A DNA stretch of 64,000 nucleotides from the NCBI GenBank assembly GCA_964588495.1, contig CAZPPS010000010.1, positions 9,457-73,456 of the forward strand, in the 5' to 3' direction. How positions within the stretch are numbered: the first letter of the stretch is position 1; each line of letters starts with the position of its first letter. This DNA is from CAVPKN01 sp964588495. GTDB lineage: Bacteria > Chlamydiota > Chlamydiia > Chlamydiales > JAAKFR01. The notes under the pieces were generated by a model, which ran no database searches, was not told where the DNA came from, and was given only the letters and a program-made list of their open reading frames with translations. The position numbers were made by a program, and so were the translations under genes. Of the stretch, positions 17,962 to 26,173 are shown piece by piece.

Positions 17962-19305
17962 AAGAAGGGAGCTCAGCCAGGCTGGGATTTGTTCGACGTA
18001 GAGCCCTTTGAAGAGAAGGGGGGGAGATTCGGGTATCCGTAAAATCCAGTCGCAATAGTAACCATTCAACACATGTGCCCAATGCCCCAGCGGGATGCTT
18101 GCCATAAAAAAAAGGAGGGCAAGGGATGCCAAAAAAGGAAAAAACAAGTTGTAGACGAGGCTGTTGAGAGAAATGGTATGGAAAGTTTGCAAGATCAACG
18201 CCACAATCGTGACGTGGACAGCGCAGGTGAGTGTTAATGAGCTCCGAAAAAAAGAACAAGCGATATAGCTATGTTGCCAAAGCAAAGATTTGGAAGCTGC
18301 GATTTTAAGATCATATTTGGGGATCAGCAAAGAAAAAAACCTTTCTAAGGGGGCATGGAAAAATAAAATGCCGGCCGTTGCCAAAAAACTGAGCTGAAAG
18401 CTTAAAGATGTCGCTGACAAGGGATTCCAAAGAAGGGAAAGAAGAAGGGCCACTCCCAAAGAATTGAGAGCCGACGTCCTTTTTTCAAAAAGATTGCCCA
18501 GCAAAAAAACCATCACAGTGATCCAGGTTCTGACAATCGAGGGTGTATCGCCAATAAAAAGCAGATAGAGCGTTAAAAGCACCATCAGGCAGACCGATTC
18601 TACTTTGTGGGGCAAAAAAAGGCGCAACACGAGATGAAGAGCGAGGGCTATGAGGGAAAAATGGAGCCCAGAAATGGCCATGAGATGGGAAAGGCCCAAA
18701 CGGTTAAATTCAAGCTGAAGCATTTTGTCATCCATTTGCCCCATCGACATGCCCTGCAGAAACGAAGCGGCCCGTTTTTGCGCAATGTGCTGCTCAATGT
18801 ATTTCTTGGCATACTCTTTGGCAGATCCACGGAGAGCCACTAAAGAGATTCTTTTTTTAACAACGTGCCAGCTTCCTGTAGTTTTGAGGGTATAGAACTC
18901 TTTTGTACGAAGTGGCTTCACTGTACCCTCAACGTGATAAACGGCGTTTGGCGGGTAATGTGTTTTGGAAAATGTGCAACACGCAATTTTTCCCTCTTTT
19001 GTTTTCAAAACTCCTCCGTAGTTATAACCCTCTCCAAATCTTTCAGTTTTTTTGCAGGAATCGATGTAGAAAAGACCCTCAACCCGGCTCGATTTGGGCG
19101 GAAATGTATACATTTGGTAGATTAGGCAAGAGGGGAGTAAAAACAGAATAGAGGTTTGAAATACTTTTTTTTGGTAGAGCAAAAGAAAACTAAGGGGAAC
19201 TAGGGCCCAGCTACTCGAAAGTGCAAATAAAAAACCGGAATAAAATGTGATTCCATAAAAGAGAGCCGGATACTTTTCCCAGAACTTATCGATAGACGCT
19301 TTCAT
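17866..19305 (-). CDS. comEC: ComEC/Rec2-family DNA-uptake channel protein, no beta-lactamase-like domain
   Basis: The 479-residue polytopic membrane protein contains the ComEC competence-domain hallmark LGLSHLMAISGLHFSLIALA (about residues 205-225), followed by a run of helices including FIGDTPSIVRTWI. ComEC forms the inner-membrane channel for single-stranded DNA in natural transformation. The C-terminal metallo-beta-lactamase-like domain of long ComEC proteins is absent. It sits between the E1 gene and the CT338-like gene, as CT339 does. The last 96 bases overlap the oppositely oriented Nudix gene. Confidence 0.88.
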   Translation of the reverse strand: MKASIDKFWEKYPALFYGITFYSGFLFALSSSWALVPLSFLLLYQKKVFQTSILFLLPSCLIYQMYTFPPKSSRVEGLFYIDSCKKTERFGEGYNYGGVLKTKEGKIACCTFSKTHYPPNAVYHVEGTVKPLRTKEFYTLKTTGSWHVVKKRISLVALRGSAKEYAKKYIEQHIAQKRAASFLQGMSMGQMDDKMLQLEFNRLGLSHLMAISGLHFSLIALALHLVLRLFLPHKVESVCLMVLLTLYLLFIGDTPSIVRTWITVMVFLLGNLFEKRTSALNSLGVALLLSLLWNPLSATSLSFQLSFLATAGILFFHAPLERFFSLLIPKYDLKIAASKSLLWQHSYIACSFFRSSLTLTCAVHVTIVALILQTFHTISLNSLVYNLFFPFLASLALLFFMASIPLGHWAHVLNGYYCDWILRIPESPPLLFKGLYVEQIPAWLSSLLLTALLIAAVSIKIKESRDRLAVRDLPLFDHL

Positions 19306-19386
19306 GTTTTCAAGAAATTAGACCTCTTTCAAAATTCGCTTTGTTTGGAAAAATTAGCTGTTTTTGTGTAGATTTGCATTAAAATT

Positions 19387-20184
19387 TTGAGAGCGTATGC
19401 GTACAACTATTGGTTCTCTATGAGCGAACAATTTCCTGATTTTAACCAAGTGATTGCTCTCCACACTGCAAAAGGTCTGGAGTGGGACTTAATCTCTGAA
19501 ATGGCTCCTCTCTTGCCACGTGGTTGGTGGGAGCTTGCACGCTTAAGCTCTGAGTATCGGATCGAATTTACCCATGAATTTTGGCAATCCAAGTTTCCCT
19601 ATGTAGAAGCAGGGATTTTCGAAAATTTTTTCACCCATCTCGAGGACATCGGGATTTTTGCTGTGCAGGCCAAAAAAGAGGGCCCGTTTGATGTCCATAT
19701 GGTCTATACCCTTAAAGACGGGGCTGGTTTTTTTCAGGGAGAGCCACCTGCAAGCGTTGTGACCACACATAACTTGTCACAAAAATTTGGTAATTTAAGT
19801 TTTCCTCTCGATTATCTGGCTTTTTTGGAAATTCATGATGGTTTTAGCAAATACACAGACACCGGCATGATCAAATCGCGTGACATGGCAAGAGCCTATC
19901 AAAAATTTCAGCAGCTTTTATCCAATGAGATTGTTGTAAACACCGATGGCAATGCTGTCGAATCAGAAAGTTTGGTCCCTTTTTATGAGTCTTCTGTTCT
20001 TCACTGCTACCAATGCTTTTATACCGATTGGTATCCCAAAGAAGAGGTGGGAAATGTCTTTTTTTCTGAATATGAGCGCACCATTAGTGATGTGAGCGAT
20101 CCTTATTTGCTGAAGGAAAATCAGGCTTTTCCAACGTTTACCGATTGGCTGAAATTTTATTTGGAGGAAGATTGGCATCTGTAG
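19387..20184 (+). CDS. CT338-like conserved chlamydial protein, possible SMI1/KNR4 (SUKH) fold
   Basis: The 265-residue soluble protein is rich in aromatic residues. The segment FPLDYLAFLEIHDGFSKYTD (about 137-157) resembles the core of SMI1/KNR4 (SUKH) domains, in which LPxDYxxFL leads into a GG/DG turn; I give this only moderate weight. By position between comEC and the PTS genes it corresponds to C. trachomatis CT338. The first start is TTG (19387); ATG 19420 (MSEQFPDFNQ) is an equally good choice and neither has a clear ribosome site. The end overlaps hprK by 40 bases, implying coupled translation. SUKH proteins elsewhere act as toxin-immunity or scaffold proteins; no toxin is seen here. 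Confidence 0.75.
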   Translation: MRAYAYNYWFSMSEQFPDFNQVIALHTAKGLEWDLISEMAPLLPRGWWELARLSSEYRIEFTHEFWQSKFPYVEAGIFENFFTHLEDIGIFAVQAKKEGPFDVHMVYTLKDGAGFFQGEPPASVVTTHNLSQKFGNLSFPLDYLAFLEIHDGFSKYTDTGMIKSRDMARAYQKFQQLLSNEIVVNTDGNAVESESLVPFYESSVLHCYQCFYTDWYPKEEVGNVFFSEYERTISDVSDPYLLKENQAFPTFTDWLKFYLEEDWHL

Positions 20185-20687
20185 TCAGCGTTCATGGATC
20201 TTGTGTCGATGTGTTTGGAATGGGGCTCTTAATTATGGGAGAGCCCTCAATTGGCAAAAGTGAAGCTGCTTTAGGCCTTGTCCGGAGGGGGCATCGTCTT
20301 ATTGCAGATGATGTTGTCAAGCTCTCTAAGCAGAGTGAAGAGATGCTAGAAGCAAGTGGCTATGACGCCTCCCGCTTTTTTCTCGAACTCAAAGGGATGG
20401 GTGTGATCAACATTGCCGAGCTTTACGGGATGTCAGCTGTTCAGGAAAAGAAAAATCTTGATCTTGTAGTCAAGTTGGAAGTGTGGAATGATAATCAATT
20501 TTACCAATCGGACACAAGTCTTGAAGAAACGGTGACTTTTTTGGATGTGGACATTCCCTTTCAAAATTTGCCAGTGACTGCAGGACGGGATGTTGTCCTT
20601 TTTTTAGAGACACTCGTGTTGAGATTGCGATCAAAGCAGATGACAAAGATCGAAAGAAAAGGGAGTTTGTGGCAATGCAGCAATTGA
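20145..20687 (+). CDS. hprK: HPr kinase/phosphorylase, short form (catalytic domain only)
   Basis: The protein of about 180 residues carries the catalytic signatures of HPrK/P: the P-loop GEPSIGKSEAALGLV, GHRLIADDVV, the family motif LELKGMGVINIAELYG and the C-terminal PVTAGRDVVLFLE. It phosphorylates (and dephosphorylates) the regulatory serine of HPr. The usual ~130-residue N-terminal domain of Gram-positive enzymes is missing, as in alphaproteobacterial short HPrK. The only starts are TTG codons (20145 or 20172), inside the end of the CT338-like gene. ptsH begins just before its stop, so the unit is hprK-ptsH-ptsI. Confidence 0.85.
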   Translation: MAEILFGGRLASVVSVHGSCVDVFGMGLLIMGEPSIGKSEAALGLVRRGHRLIADDVVKLSKQSEEMLEASGYDASRFFLELKGMGVINIAELYGMSAVQEKKNLDLVVKLEVWNDNQFYQSDTSLEETVTFLDVDIPFQNLPVTAGRDVVLFLETLVLRLRSKQMTKIERKGSLWQCSN

Positions 20688-20986
20688 TTCAAAAAGTCCG
20701 CGTGAAAAATAAGCTCGGTATTCACACACGTCCTGCGACGATGATTGTTCAACTTTTGCAGGATGCCAAAAGTGAGGTTCTTTTTACCTATAAGAAAGAG
20801 ACAATCAATGCCAAAAGCATTTTGAGCATCCTCATACTTGCAGCTCCTAAGAACGCTCAGATTACGATTCAAGTGAAAGGGGATGATGCTGAATGCACGA
20901 TGGATCGTCTTTTGGAGGTGTTTGAAAGCGGTTTTGGTGAAGGGCAGCATGTTGTGAAAAAAGAGGGGAGGCATGTGCTGAAGTGA
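20675..20986 (+). CDS. ptsH: Phosphocarrier protein HPr
   Basis: The small HPr-fold protein has the phosphorylatable histidine in LGIHTRPATM (His17 from the ATG at 20675) and the regulatory serine in NAKSILSIL (Ser48), the target of HprK. It relays phosphate from enzyme I to EIIA proteins. An upstream GTG (20669) is also possible; both use the same AAAGGGAG ribosome site. It overlaps hprK by 13 bases and ptsI by 4, so the three genes are translated together. C. trachomatis CT337 is the matching gene. Confidence 0.95.
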   Translation: MQQLIQKVRVKNKLGIHTRPATMIVQLLQDAKSEVLFTYKKETINAKSILSILILAAPKNAQITIQVKGDDAECTMDRLLEVFESGFGEGQHVVKKEGRHVLK

Positions 20987-22740
20987 CAGAAACTAATGAC
21001 GCACATGGAGAGTTTTGTTTAAAAGGGTACCCAATTTGTCCTGGGATTGCCATCGGTCCCCCTTTCTTTTTTACCGTGGCAGAAGAAAATGTTCCCGAGT
21101 TTCACGTTCCTGATCATGAGATTGAGAAGGAAGTCGACCGTTATTATAGCGCTCTTACCAACTCGCGCACAGATCTTATGTCTTTGCAACACAGGCTTCA
21201 AAAAGAAGGTGGAAATGAAGCTGCGGCCATTTTAGGCTCCCACCTTGAGATCATGCGCGATCCTCTGATGACTGTCGAGATGGAAGAGGCCATTCGGGTT
21301 AGAGGCAAAAACACAGAATATGTCTTCAAAACTGTCCTTGGGGAATATGAAAAGAAATTCAACAAAATCCCCGATGAATTTTTTAGAGAAAGACTCAAGG
21401 ATTTTCAAGATATCTCACGCCGCATTATTGGACATTTGCGCAAACATGAAAGATGTACCCTTGGGCAGCTTAATTTAAGATCGATCGTTTTTGCACATGA
21501 ACTTTTGCCTTCAGACACTGCAGAGGCAAATACAGATGTGATCGAAGCGTTTGTCACAAGAACGGGAGCTGAAACTTCCCATGTGGCCATTATGGCGCGG
21601 GCAAAAGGGATTCCTTTTGTTTCGAATGTGGATTTCCCCGATCTTACAGTTTCTGTGCCCCCACGCGTTATTGTGGATGGGTGCTCTGGACAGGTGATTA
21701 TCAATCCCAGCAAAGAAACCATTGTTTACTATAAAGAAGAGCAGAAAAAGCAACAGATCAAGACAAAATGTTTGCAGAGCACGGGCATTTTGCCGGCAGA
21801 GACAATGGACGGCTATAAAGTCCGCTTGTCTGGCAACATTGAAATGACAGAGCTTGACACTCTCAATGACTTTGGTGGGGAAGGAGTGGGACTTTTTCGC
21901 TCCGAATACCTTTTTATTGCACGTGATGCTTTTCCTTCTGAAGAAGAACAGTTTTTATCTTACAGGAGTCTCACTGAAAAAGTGGAAGGTCACCCTTCTG
22001 TGATCCGGACCTTCGATTTAGGAGGGGATAAGCTCGGCAATTTCCACATGAACCGCTACGAGAAAAATCCTTACTTAGGCTGCCGCGCAATCCGCCTGAT
22101 GCTCAAAGACAAGGCTGTTTTCAAAACACAAATCCGTGCGATTTTAAGAGCCAGCGCCTTTGGCGAGGTGGGGATTCTCTTTCCGATGATCTCCGGAATT
22201 TTAGAGCTCCGTGAAGCCAAAGAAGTGGTTGAAGTGGCCAAGAAAGAACTCTTGAGATCAGGCGTTCCGTTTGCCCGCAACATTCCGATTGGTTGCATGA
22301 TCGAAATCCCTTCTGCTGTCATGACAGTGGACACGCTTCTACAGGAATGCGATTTTCTCTCAATTGGAACCAATGATCTTGTCCAATATACCTTGGCAGT
22401 TGACAGGGATAATCCGTCGATGAGCTATCTTTATTTGCCAGCGCATCCCAGCATCGTCAAAATGATTAAAATTGTGGTCGACGCAGGCATTAAAGCCAAC
22501 AAATCGGTTTCGGTCTGCGGCGAAATTGCAGCCGATCCCAAATTTACACCTCTTCTTTTAGGACTTGGAGTACATGAACTTTCCGTCTCAAGTCCTTCAA
22601 TCCCTGTGATTAAAAATGTGATCCGCCATCTTTCGATCATTGAAGCCCAGCAACTGGCCTTCGAAGCTCTGCAATGCACAACACCTCTTGAAATTACGGC
22701 TCTCCTTGAAAAGGCCTACCAAAAAATTCACGCCGATTGA
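20983..22740 (+). CDS. ptsI: Phosphoenolpyruvate-protein phosphotransferase (PTS enzyme I)
   Basis: The 585-residue enzyme shows the phospho-histidine domain GAETSHVAIMARAKGIP (active His near residue 198) and the PEP-binding TIM-barrel with GEGVGLFRSEYLF, DLGGDKLG, IGCMIEIPSAV, FLSIGTNDLVQYTLAVDR and VSVCGEIAADP (catalytic Cys). It takes phosphate from PEP and passes it to HPr. The start is GTG 20983, overlapping the ptsH stop, with GAGGGGAGG upstream. Length is normal for EI. Confidence 0.97.
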   Translation: MTETNDAHGEFCLKGYPICPGIAIGPPFFFTVAEENVPEFHVPDHEIEKEVDRYYSALTNSRTDLMSLQHRLQKEGGNEAAAILGSHLEIMRDPLMTVEMEEAIRVRGKNTEYVFKTVLGEYEKKFNKIPDEFFRERLKDFQDISRRIIGHLRKHERCTLGQLNLRSIVFAHELLPSDTAEANTDVIEAFVTRTGAETSHVAIMARAKGIPFVSNVDFPDLTVSVPPRVIVDGCSGQVIINPSKETIVYYKEEQKKQQIKTKCLQSTGILPAETMDGYKVRLSGNIEMTELDTLNDFGGEGVGLFRSEYLFIARDAFPSEEEQFLSYRSLTEKVEGHPSVIRTFDLGGDKLGNFHMNRYEKNPYLGCRAIRLMLKDKAVFKTQIRAILRASAFGEVGILFPMISGILELREAKEVVEVAKKELLRSGVPFARNIPIGCMIEIPSAVMTVDTLLQECDFLSIGTNDLVQYTLAVDRDNPSMSYLYLPAHPSIVKMIKIVVDAGIKANKSVSVCGEIAADPKFTPLLLGLGVHELSVSSPSIPVIKNVIRHLSIIEAQQLAFEALQCTTPLEITALLEKAYQKIHAD

Positions 22741-22800
22741 CAAGAAAGATTTTATTCTTAATCATCTCTTTTTAAAAGCAAACGCCTATAGGAGGTCACT

Positions 22801-23109
22801 ATGATTATTCAGAAAGTAACAGCAATGTGTACTAAAGCATGTGAGACAGAATTTTCCCCACGTCTAAAACAAGCATCCTTTGGATTGGATTGGGTTACTG
22901 CAGCAGCCCTTTTGGTAATCGGATTGCTCGGAGCGCTCAATGTGATTCCAGTAGGAGTTGGAATAGCCTATGGATTATTAGGAGCAGGCATTGTCTACAC
23001 CATCGCAATGGCTTTGCAAACAAGTGCTAAGATCAGCTGCGATTGCAAAGAGAAAAGTCAAGGCATCGGTTCGTCATTCAGTGATAAACTTGATCATTGG
23101 ATTAAGTAA
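22801..23109 (+). CDS. Small two-helix membrane protein (Inc-like), unknown function
   Basis: The 102-residue product has a short polar N-terminus with cysteines, a hydrophobic hairpin (WVTAAALLVIGLLGALNVIP then GVGIAYGLLGAGIVYTIAMA) and a polar tail. The bilobed hydrophobic block is the hallmark used to predict chlamydial inclusion-membrane proteins. A strong ribosome site, TAGGAGGTCACT, precedes the ATG. It resembles the 17029-17352 product in layout and length. Function unknown. Confidence 0.75.
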   Translation: MIIQKVTAMCTKACETEFSPRLKQASFGLDWVTAAALLVIGLLGALNVIPVGVGIAYGLLGAGIVYTIAMALQTSAKISCDCKEKSQGIGSSFSDKLDHWIK

Positions 23110-23132
23110 TACCTGTCTAGGCACTATACTTT

Positions 23133-23256
23133 ACAGGAGTGCGGCGATTATTCGCAGACCTTCAGTGGACAAAAAGGCCTTTTAGGGTATACAGAGTCAA
23201 CTCTCACCGGATTTTTATCCGATTGAAGGGCGGCGAATAATCGCCGCACTCCTGGA
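23133..23256 (+). repeat. Intergenic palindrome, family B (GGAGTGCGGCGA arms), copy 1
   Basis: Left arm CAGGAGTGCGGCGATTATTC (23133) pairs with right arm GAATAATCGCCGCACTCCTG (23235-23254). Next to the right arm is GATTGAAGGGCGG, the complement of the CCGCCCTTCAAT found in other copies. Related copies are at 34223, 46841 (half) and 58752. It lies between a membrane-protein gene and a convergent ATPase gene. Confidence 0.85.
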
Positions 23257-23282
23257 AGGTTAACTTAAGCAACCTAAGCCTG

Positions 23283-23867
23283 TTACCTTTGATGCAGAGA
23301 GAGAGTTTCTAATATGAAATCGGCGCGTTCCTTAACGGAAACTTTGGGCAGCACGACAATCTCGTAGCCACACATTTTATATTTGATCACTGTCTCGTTG
23401 TATTCTTTGATCGCAGCTTCAAAATCGTGTTGCCGCACCTCGTCATTTTCAAAAATCTCTTTCCAGGGGGGCGCTACAAAGACTTTTGGGCAATATCTAA
23501 ATCTTTCGGCAGCGAGCTCGAAATATTGGGGTTGTGGGCGATTGACCTGAATGGCATCAACGATGCCCCTATCAAAAAAAATCAAGCCCTGATGTTCCAT
23601 CAAGGAGACGAATTTATGAAGATAGCGAGAAAGTGCTATGTCGAGGAATTTATCCAAATTTTTTTCTGGAACAGCATCTCCATCAATGGCCTTTTGCTCT
23701 TTGATGATTTGTCTGCCCGGCTCTCTTGCGACTTCATAACCCCGATCTAACATTTCTTTTAAAAGGCTCGATTTTCCTCCTCCAGAGGATCCTGAAAGAA
23801 CAATATAATTTTCTCGAACCAAAGGAAAATCGGGGTCTTTTAAATAATCATGCTCAGGAACTTTCAT
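23283..23867 (-). CDS. P-loop (AAA_28-like) ATPase
   Basis: The 194-residue protein begins with a kinase-like P-loop, IVLSGSSGGGKSSLLKEML (about 22-40), then VAREPGRQIIKEQ and LIFFDRGIVDAI. This order (P-loop, E-x-G/A-R, DRG) matches the AAA_28 / thymidylate-kinase-like NTPase group, many of which are uncharacterised. It starts inside the stop of the upstream Nudix-derived gene (ATGA overlap), so the two are co-translated. The physiological substrate cannot be inferred. Confidence 0.78.
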   Translation of the reverse strand: MKVPEHDYLKDPDFPLVRENYIVLSGSSGGGKSSLLKEMLDRGYEVAREPGRQIIKEQKAIDGDAVPEKNLDKFLDIALSRYLHKFVSLMEHQGLIFFDRGIVDAIQVNRPQPQYFELAAERFRYCPKVFVAPPWKEIFENDEVRQHDFEAAIKEYNETVIKYKMCGYEIVVLPKVSVKERADFILETLSLHQR

Positions 23868-24175
23868 TGCAAACCATAGTGAAGTTTAAAACAGGCATCT
23901 TCATCTTCGATGAGTTCATATTTGAGAGCATCTTGGGGAGTCACCCAGGTAAAGCCTTTATGCTCTTTAAAGTTGATTTTTACAGCGCTTGGATCCCCAT
24001 CAAAGTGAACACGGTAGGTGTGGTAGGTGAAATGGTCTTTATCATTATATTCGATGTAGAGGCAAGCGACGGCAATTTTTGGCTTGAAATTGGGCGAGGG
24101 CTCTAGATAAATGGTCGCTTTCAAGGGGCTTGTTGTCAAAAACAAAAGAGCTAGAAGGATTGCTCGTGTAAACAT
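23864..24175 (-). CDS. Degenerate Nudix protein with signal-like N-terminus, Nudix box missing
   Basis: The 103-residue product starts with a hydrophobic signal-like segment (MFTRAILLALLFLTTSPLKA). It then has KPKIAVACLYIEYNDK, like the first strand of a Nudix domain, directly joined to HFTYHTYRVHF and EHKGFTWVTPQDAL, like the last third. The region that should hold the GX5EX7REUXEEXGU catalytic box is absent, so hydrolase activity is not expected. An in-frame internal deletion is the simplest reading. It overlaps the start of the P-loop ATPase gene. Whether it is exported or is a decaying gene is unclear. Confidence 0.65.
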   Translation of the reverse strand: MFTRAILLALLFLTTSPLKATIYLEPSPNFKPKIAVACLYIEYNDKDHFTYHTYRVHFDGDPSAVKINFKEHKGFTWVTPQDALKYELIEDEDACFKLHYGLQ

Positions 24176-24202
24176 AGAGCCTTTTTTTCATTTGATACCG
24201 TT

Positions 24203-24319
24203 ACCGACCTGAGCTTCCGTTTTTTTTAACACAAAGACACAAAGGCACAAAGAAAAAAATATATAGGTCTCTTCGTGTCTTTGCGTCTTTGTGTTAAAAA
24301 AACGGAAGCTCAGGTCGGG
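24203..24319 (+). repeat. Intergenic palindrome, family A, copy 3, near-perfect long hairpin
   Basis: Arms of about 47 bases pair almost completely. The outer part CCGACCTGAGCTTCCG pairs exactly with CGGAAGCTCAGGTCGG. Inside it, AACACAAAGACACAAAG pairs with CTTTGCGTCTTTGTGTT around a short AT loop. It lies between ybaB and the Nudix-derived gene, both on the minus strand, and is the best preserved copy in the window. Confidence 0.9.
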
Positions 24320-24335
24320 CACGCTCACGGGCGTG

Positions 24336-24644
24336 TTAAAAATTGCCGAAAGGCATGCCTGGAGGAAGGCCCATGTCGGACATGGAGTTCTTTTCAAGCT
24401 GTTTGACAGCGTCGTTGTGAGCTGCTCTGATGAGGTCCTGGAGCCCTTCCACATCTTCCGGGTCGACACATTCGGGTTTGATTTTGATGTCGATTATTTC
24501 GTTATCGCCGTTGAGAGTGATGGAAACAAGGCCGTTGCCTGCAATTCCTGTGGCTTTTTCATCTTTGAGCTTATCTTGCATCTCTTTGAATTTTGCCTGC
24601 ATCATCTTGGCTTCTTTTTTTCGCTTTGCGAAACCGCTTCCCAT
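24336..24644 (-). CDS. ybaB: YbaB/EbfC-family nucleoid-associated protein
   Basis: The 102-residue protein has the YbaB pattern: an N-terminal amphipathic helix rich in K/M/Q (KMMQAKFKEMQDKL), the strand GLVSITLNGDNEIIDIKI, and DPEDVEGLQDLIRAAHNDAV, ending in a Met/Gly/Pro-rich tail. YbaB dimers bind DNA and are encoded beside dnaX in many bacteria. Here it follows dnaX by 13 bases. Corresponds to CT335. Confidence 0.93.
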   Translation of the reverse strand: MGSGFAKRKKEAKMMQAKFKEMQDKLKDEKATGIAGNGLVSITLNGDNEIIDIKIKPECVDPEDVEGLQDLIRAAHNDAVKQLEKNSMSDMGLPPGMPFGNF

Positions 24645-24657
24645 GTGATTACTCCTT

Positions 24658-26073
24658 CTATTTATGTTCCAATGAGCCCAGTTTGAATGAGTCCAGTTTG
24701 GACGGATTTGACTCTAAAGTTGCGTTTAATTCTTTTGCCGCAAAACGGACAATTGTGTCAAAGCGACTCTGCTCCTGAACGGGGACAGCTTGCAAGGGTT
24801 TGGCAGGTGCCGGCTTTGGTTTTTCTTCGATTGGTTTAGGTTTTAGTTTTGGCAGCTCTTCTGGCTTTGGTGTGGGATCTTCAGTAATGGATGCCCTTTC
24901 TTGTCGAGGGGGCGGTGAGGGGGCTACAGGAGCGGTTGTTGTCACCCCTTTTTCTAAAGAGATCAACCTTTCTACAAGGCTTTCCAAAGAGACATGTGCG
25001 TGTGTGCGCAAAATTTTTAACAAAAGCATCTCAAGAGCTGTCCGCTCTGATGTGGCGTTTTTAAGGGTGCTTTGTGTGTCAGTAATCAGTTCCAGAATGT
25101 GAATCAGCTGCTCTAAACGGTAGAGAGGGGCTTTTGCTTCATAGATTTTGCTTGCTTGGCCTGTAGGCTTAATCCCATTTTTAATCAGGAGCAGCTTGCG
25201 GAAGTGGGTGATCAGCTCTTCGAGAAAAAAGGAGAGGTTTTTTCCAGAGGAAAAAAGCTCTTCAGCGATTGTGAAAGCAGCTGTCAGGTTATTCTTGGCC
25301 CCCTCATCGGTTAGAGAAAAGAGGAGATCTTTGGAAGGGAGCCCTAAACTTTCGGCTACAGTCTTGGTTGTGATTTTTTTTTGTTCAAATGCGAGAATCT
25401 GATCCAATAAAGAGAGGGCATCGCGCAAACTCCCTTCAGACATCTCTGCGAGCGTTTCTAAAGCTTCTCGTTCGGCAGTAGCTCCACTATCTTGTGTGAT
25501 CGCAAGGAGCTTGTCTGCCATTTTGTCAGTGGGGATTCTACGTAAATTAAATCTTTGGCACCGGCTTAAAATGGTTGGAGGAATTTTATGGGGCTCTGTT
25601 GTGCAGAAGAAAAATTTGACGTGCGGTGGGGGCTCTTCCAGGGTCTTCAAAAGGGCATTGAAGGCCTCTTTTGTCAACATATGAACCTCATCGATGAGAT
25701 AAATTTTATAGCGGGAGCTTGTAGGGGCAAATCCAATGGTTTCGTTGATTTGCCGGATATCTTCAATTCCCCGGTGGGAAGCGCCATCAATTTCTAAAAC
25801 GTCAATGGAGTGGCCAGCTGCAATGTCACGGCAAGAGGGGCAGTTGTTGCAAGGCTCAGTTTCAGAAGAGAGGGCTTTACAATTCAAAGCCTTTGCAAAT
25901 AGGCGGGCCAGCGTTGTTTTACCTGTTCCCCGGCAGCCACAAAAAAGATAGGCATGGGCAGTCCGTTCCTTGACAATGGCATTTTTTAAAGTCGCCACAA
26001 TCACCGATTGGGCGATCACGTCGTGAAAAAGTTGGGGACGGTATTTACGGGCAAGAACCTTGTATTCACTCAT
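24658..26073 (-). CDS. dnaX: DNA polymerase III subunit gamma/tau
   Basis: The 471-residue clamp-loader ATPase begins YKVLARKYRPQLFHDVIAQ and has Walker A CGCRGTGKTTLARLFAKAL, a zinc module (CNNCPSC region), LIDEVHMLTKEAFNALLKTL and the sensor segment FFFCTTEPHKIPPTILSRCQ. A proline/lysine-rich linker (about 390-440) precedes a short tail, so a full tau domain V is not evident. It loads the beta clamp. First gene of the dnaX-ybaB unit; divergent from the PgpH-like gene. Confidence 0.96.
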   Translation of the reverse strand: MSEYKVLARKYRPQLFHDVIAQSVIVATLKNAIVKERTAHAYLFCGCRGTGKTTLARLFAKALNCKALSSETEPCNNCPSCRDIAAGHSIDVLEIDGASHRGIEDIRQINETIGFAPTSSRYKIYLIDEVHMLTKEAFNALLKTLEEPPPHVKFFFCTTEPHKIPPTILSRCQRFNLRRIPTDKMADKLLAITQDSGATAEREALETLAEMSEGSLRDALSLLDQILAFEQKKITTKTVAESLGLPSKDLLFSLTDEGAKNNLTAAFTIAEELFSSGKNLSFFLEELITHFRKLLLIKNGIKPTGQASKIYEAKAPLYRLEQLIHILELITDTQSTLKNATSERTALEMLLLKILRTHAHVSLESLVERLISLEKGVTTTAPVAPSPPPRQERASITEDPTPKPEELPKLKPKPIEEKPKPAPAKPLQAVPVQEQSRFDTIVRFAAKELNATLESNPSKLDSFKLGSLEHK

Positions 26074-26173
26074 AGCTTAAATATTAAACCTTCTTACCTA
26101 GTGCTCGGTCAAGCATTTGTTTTTCCTCAATTGCTAAAAAGAGGAGGGTCCTCTATTCTACAGGATAGGTCAT

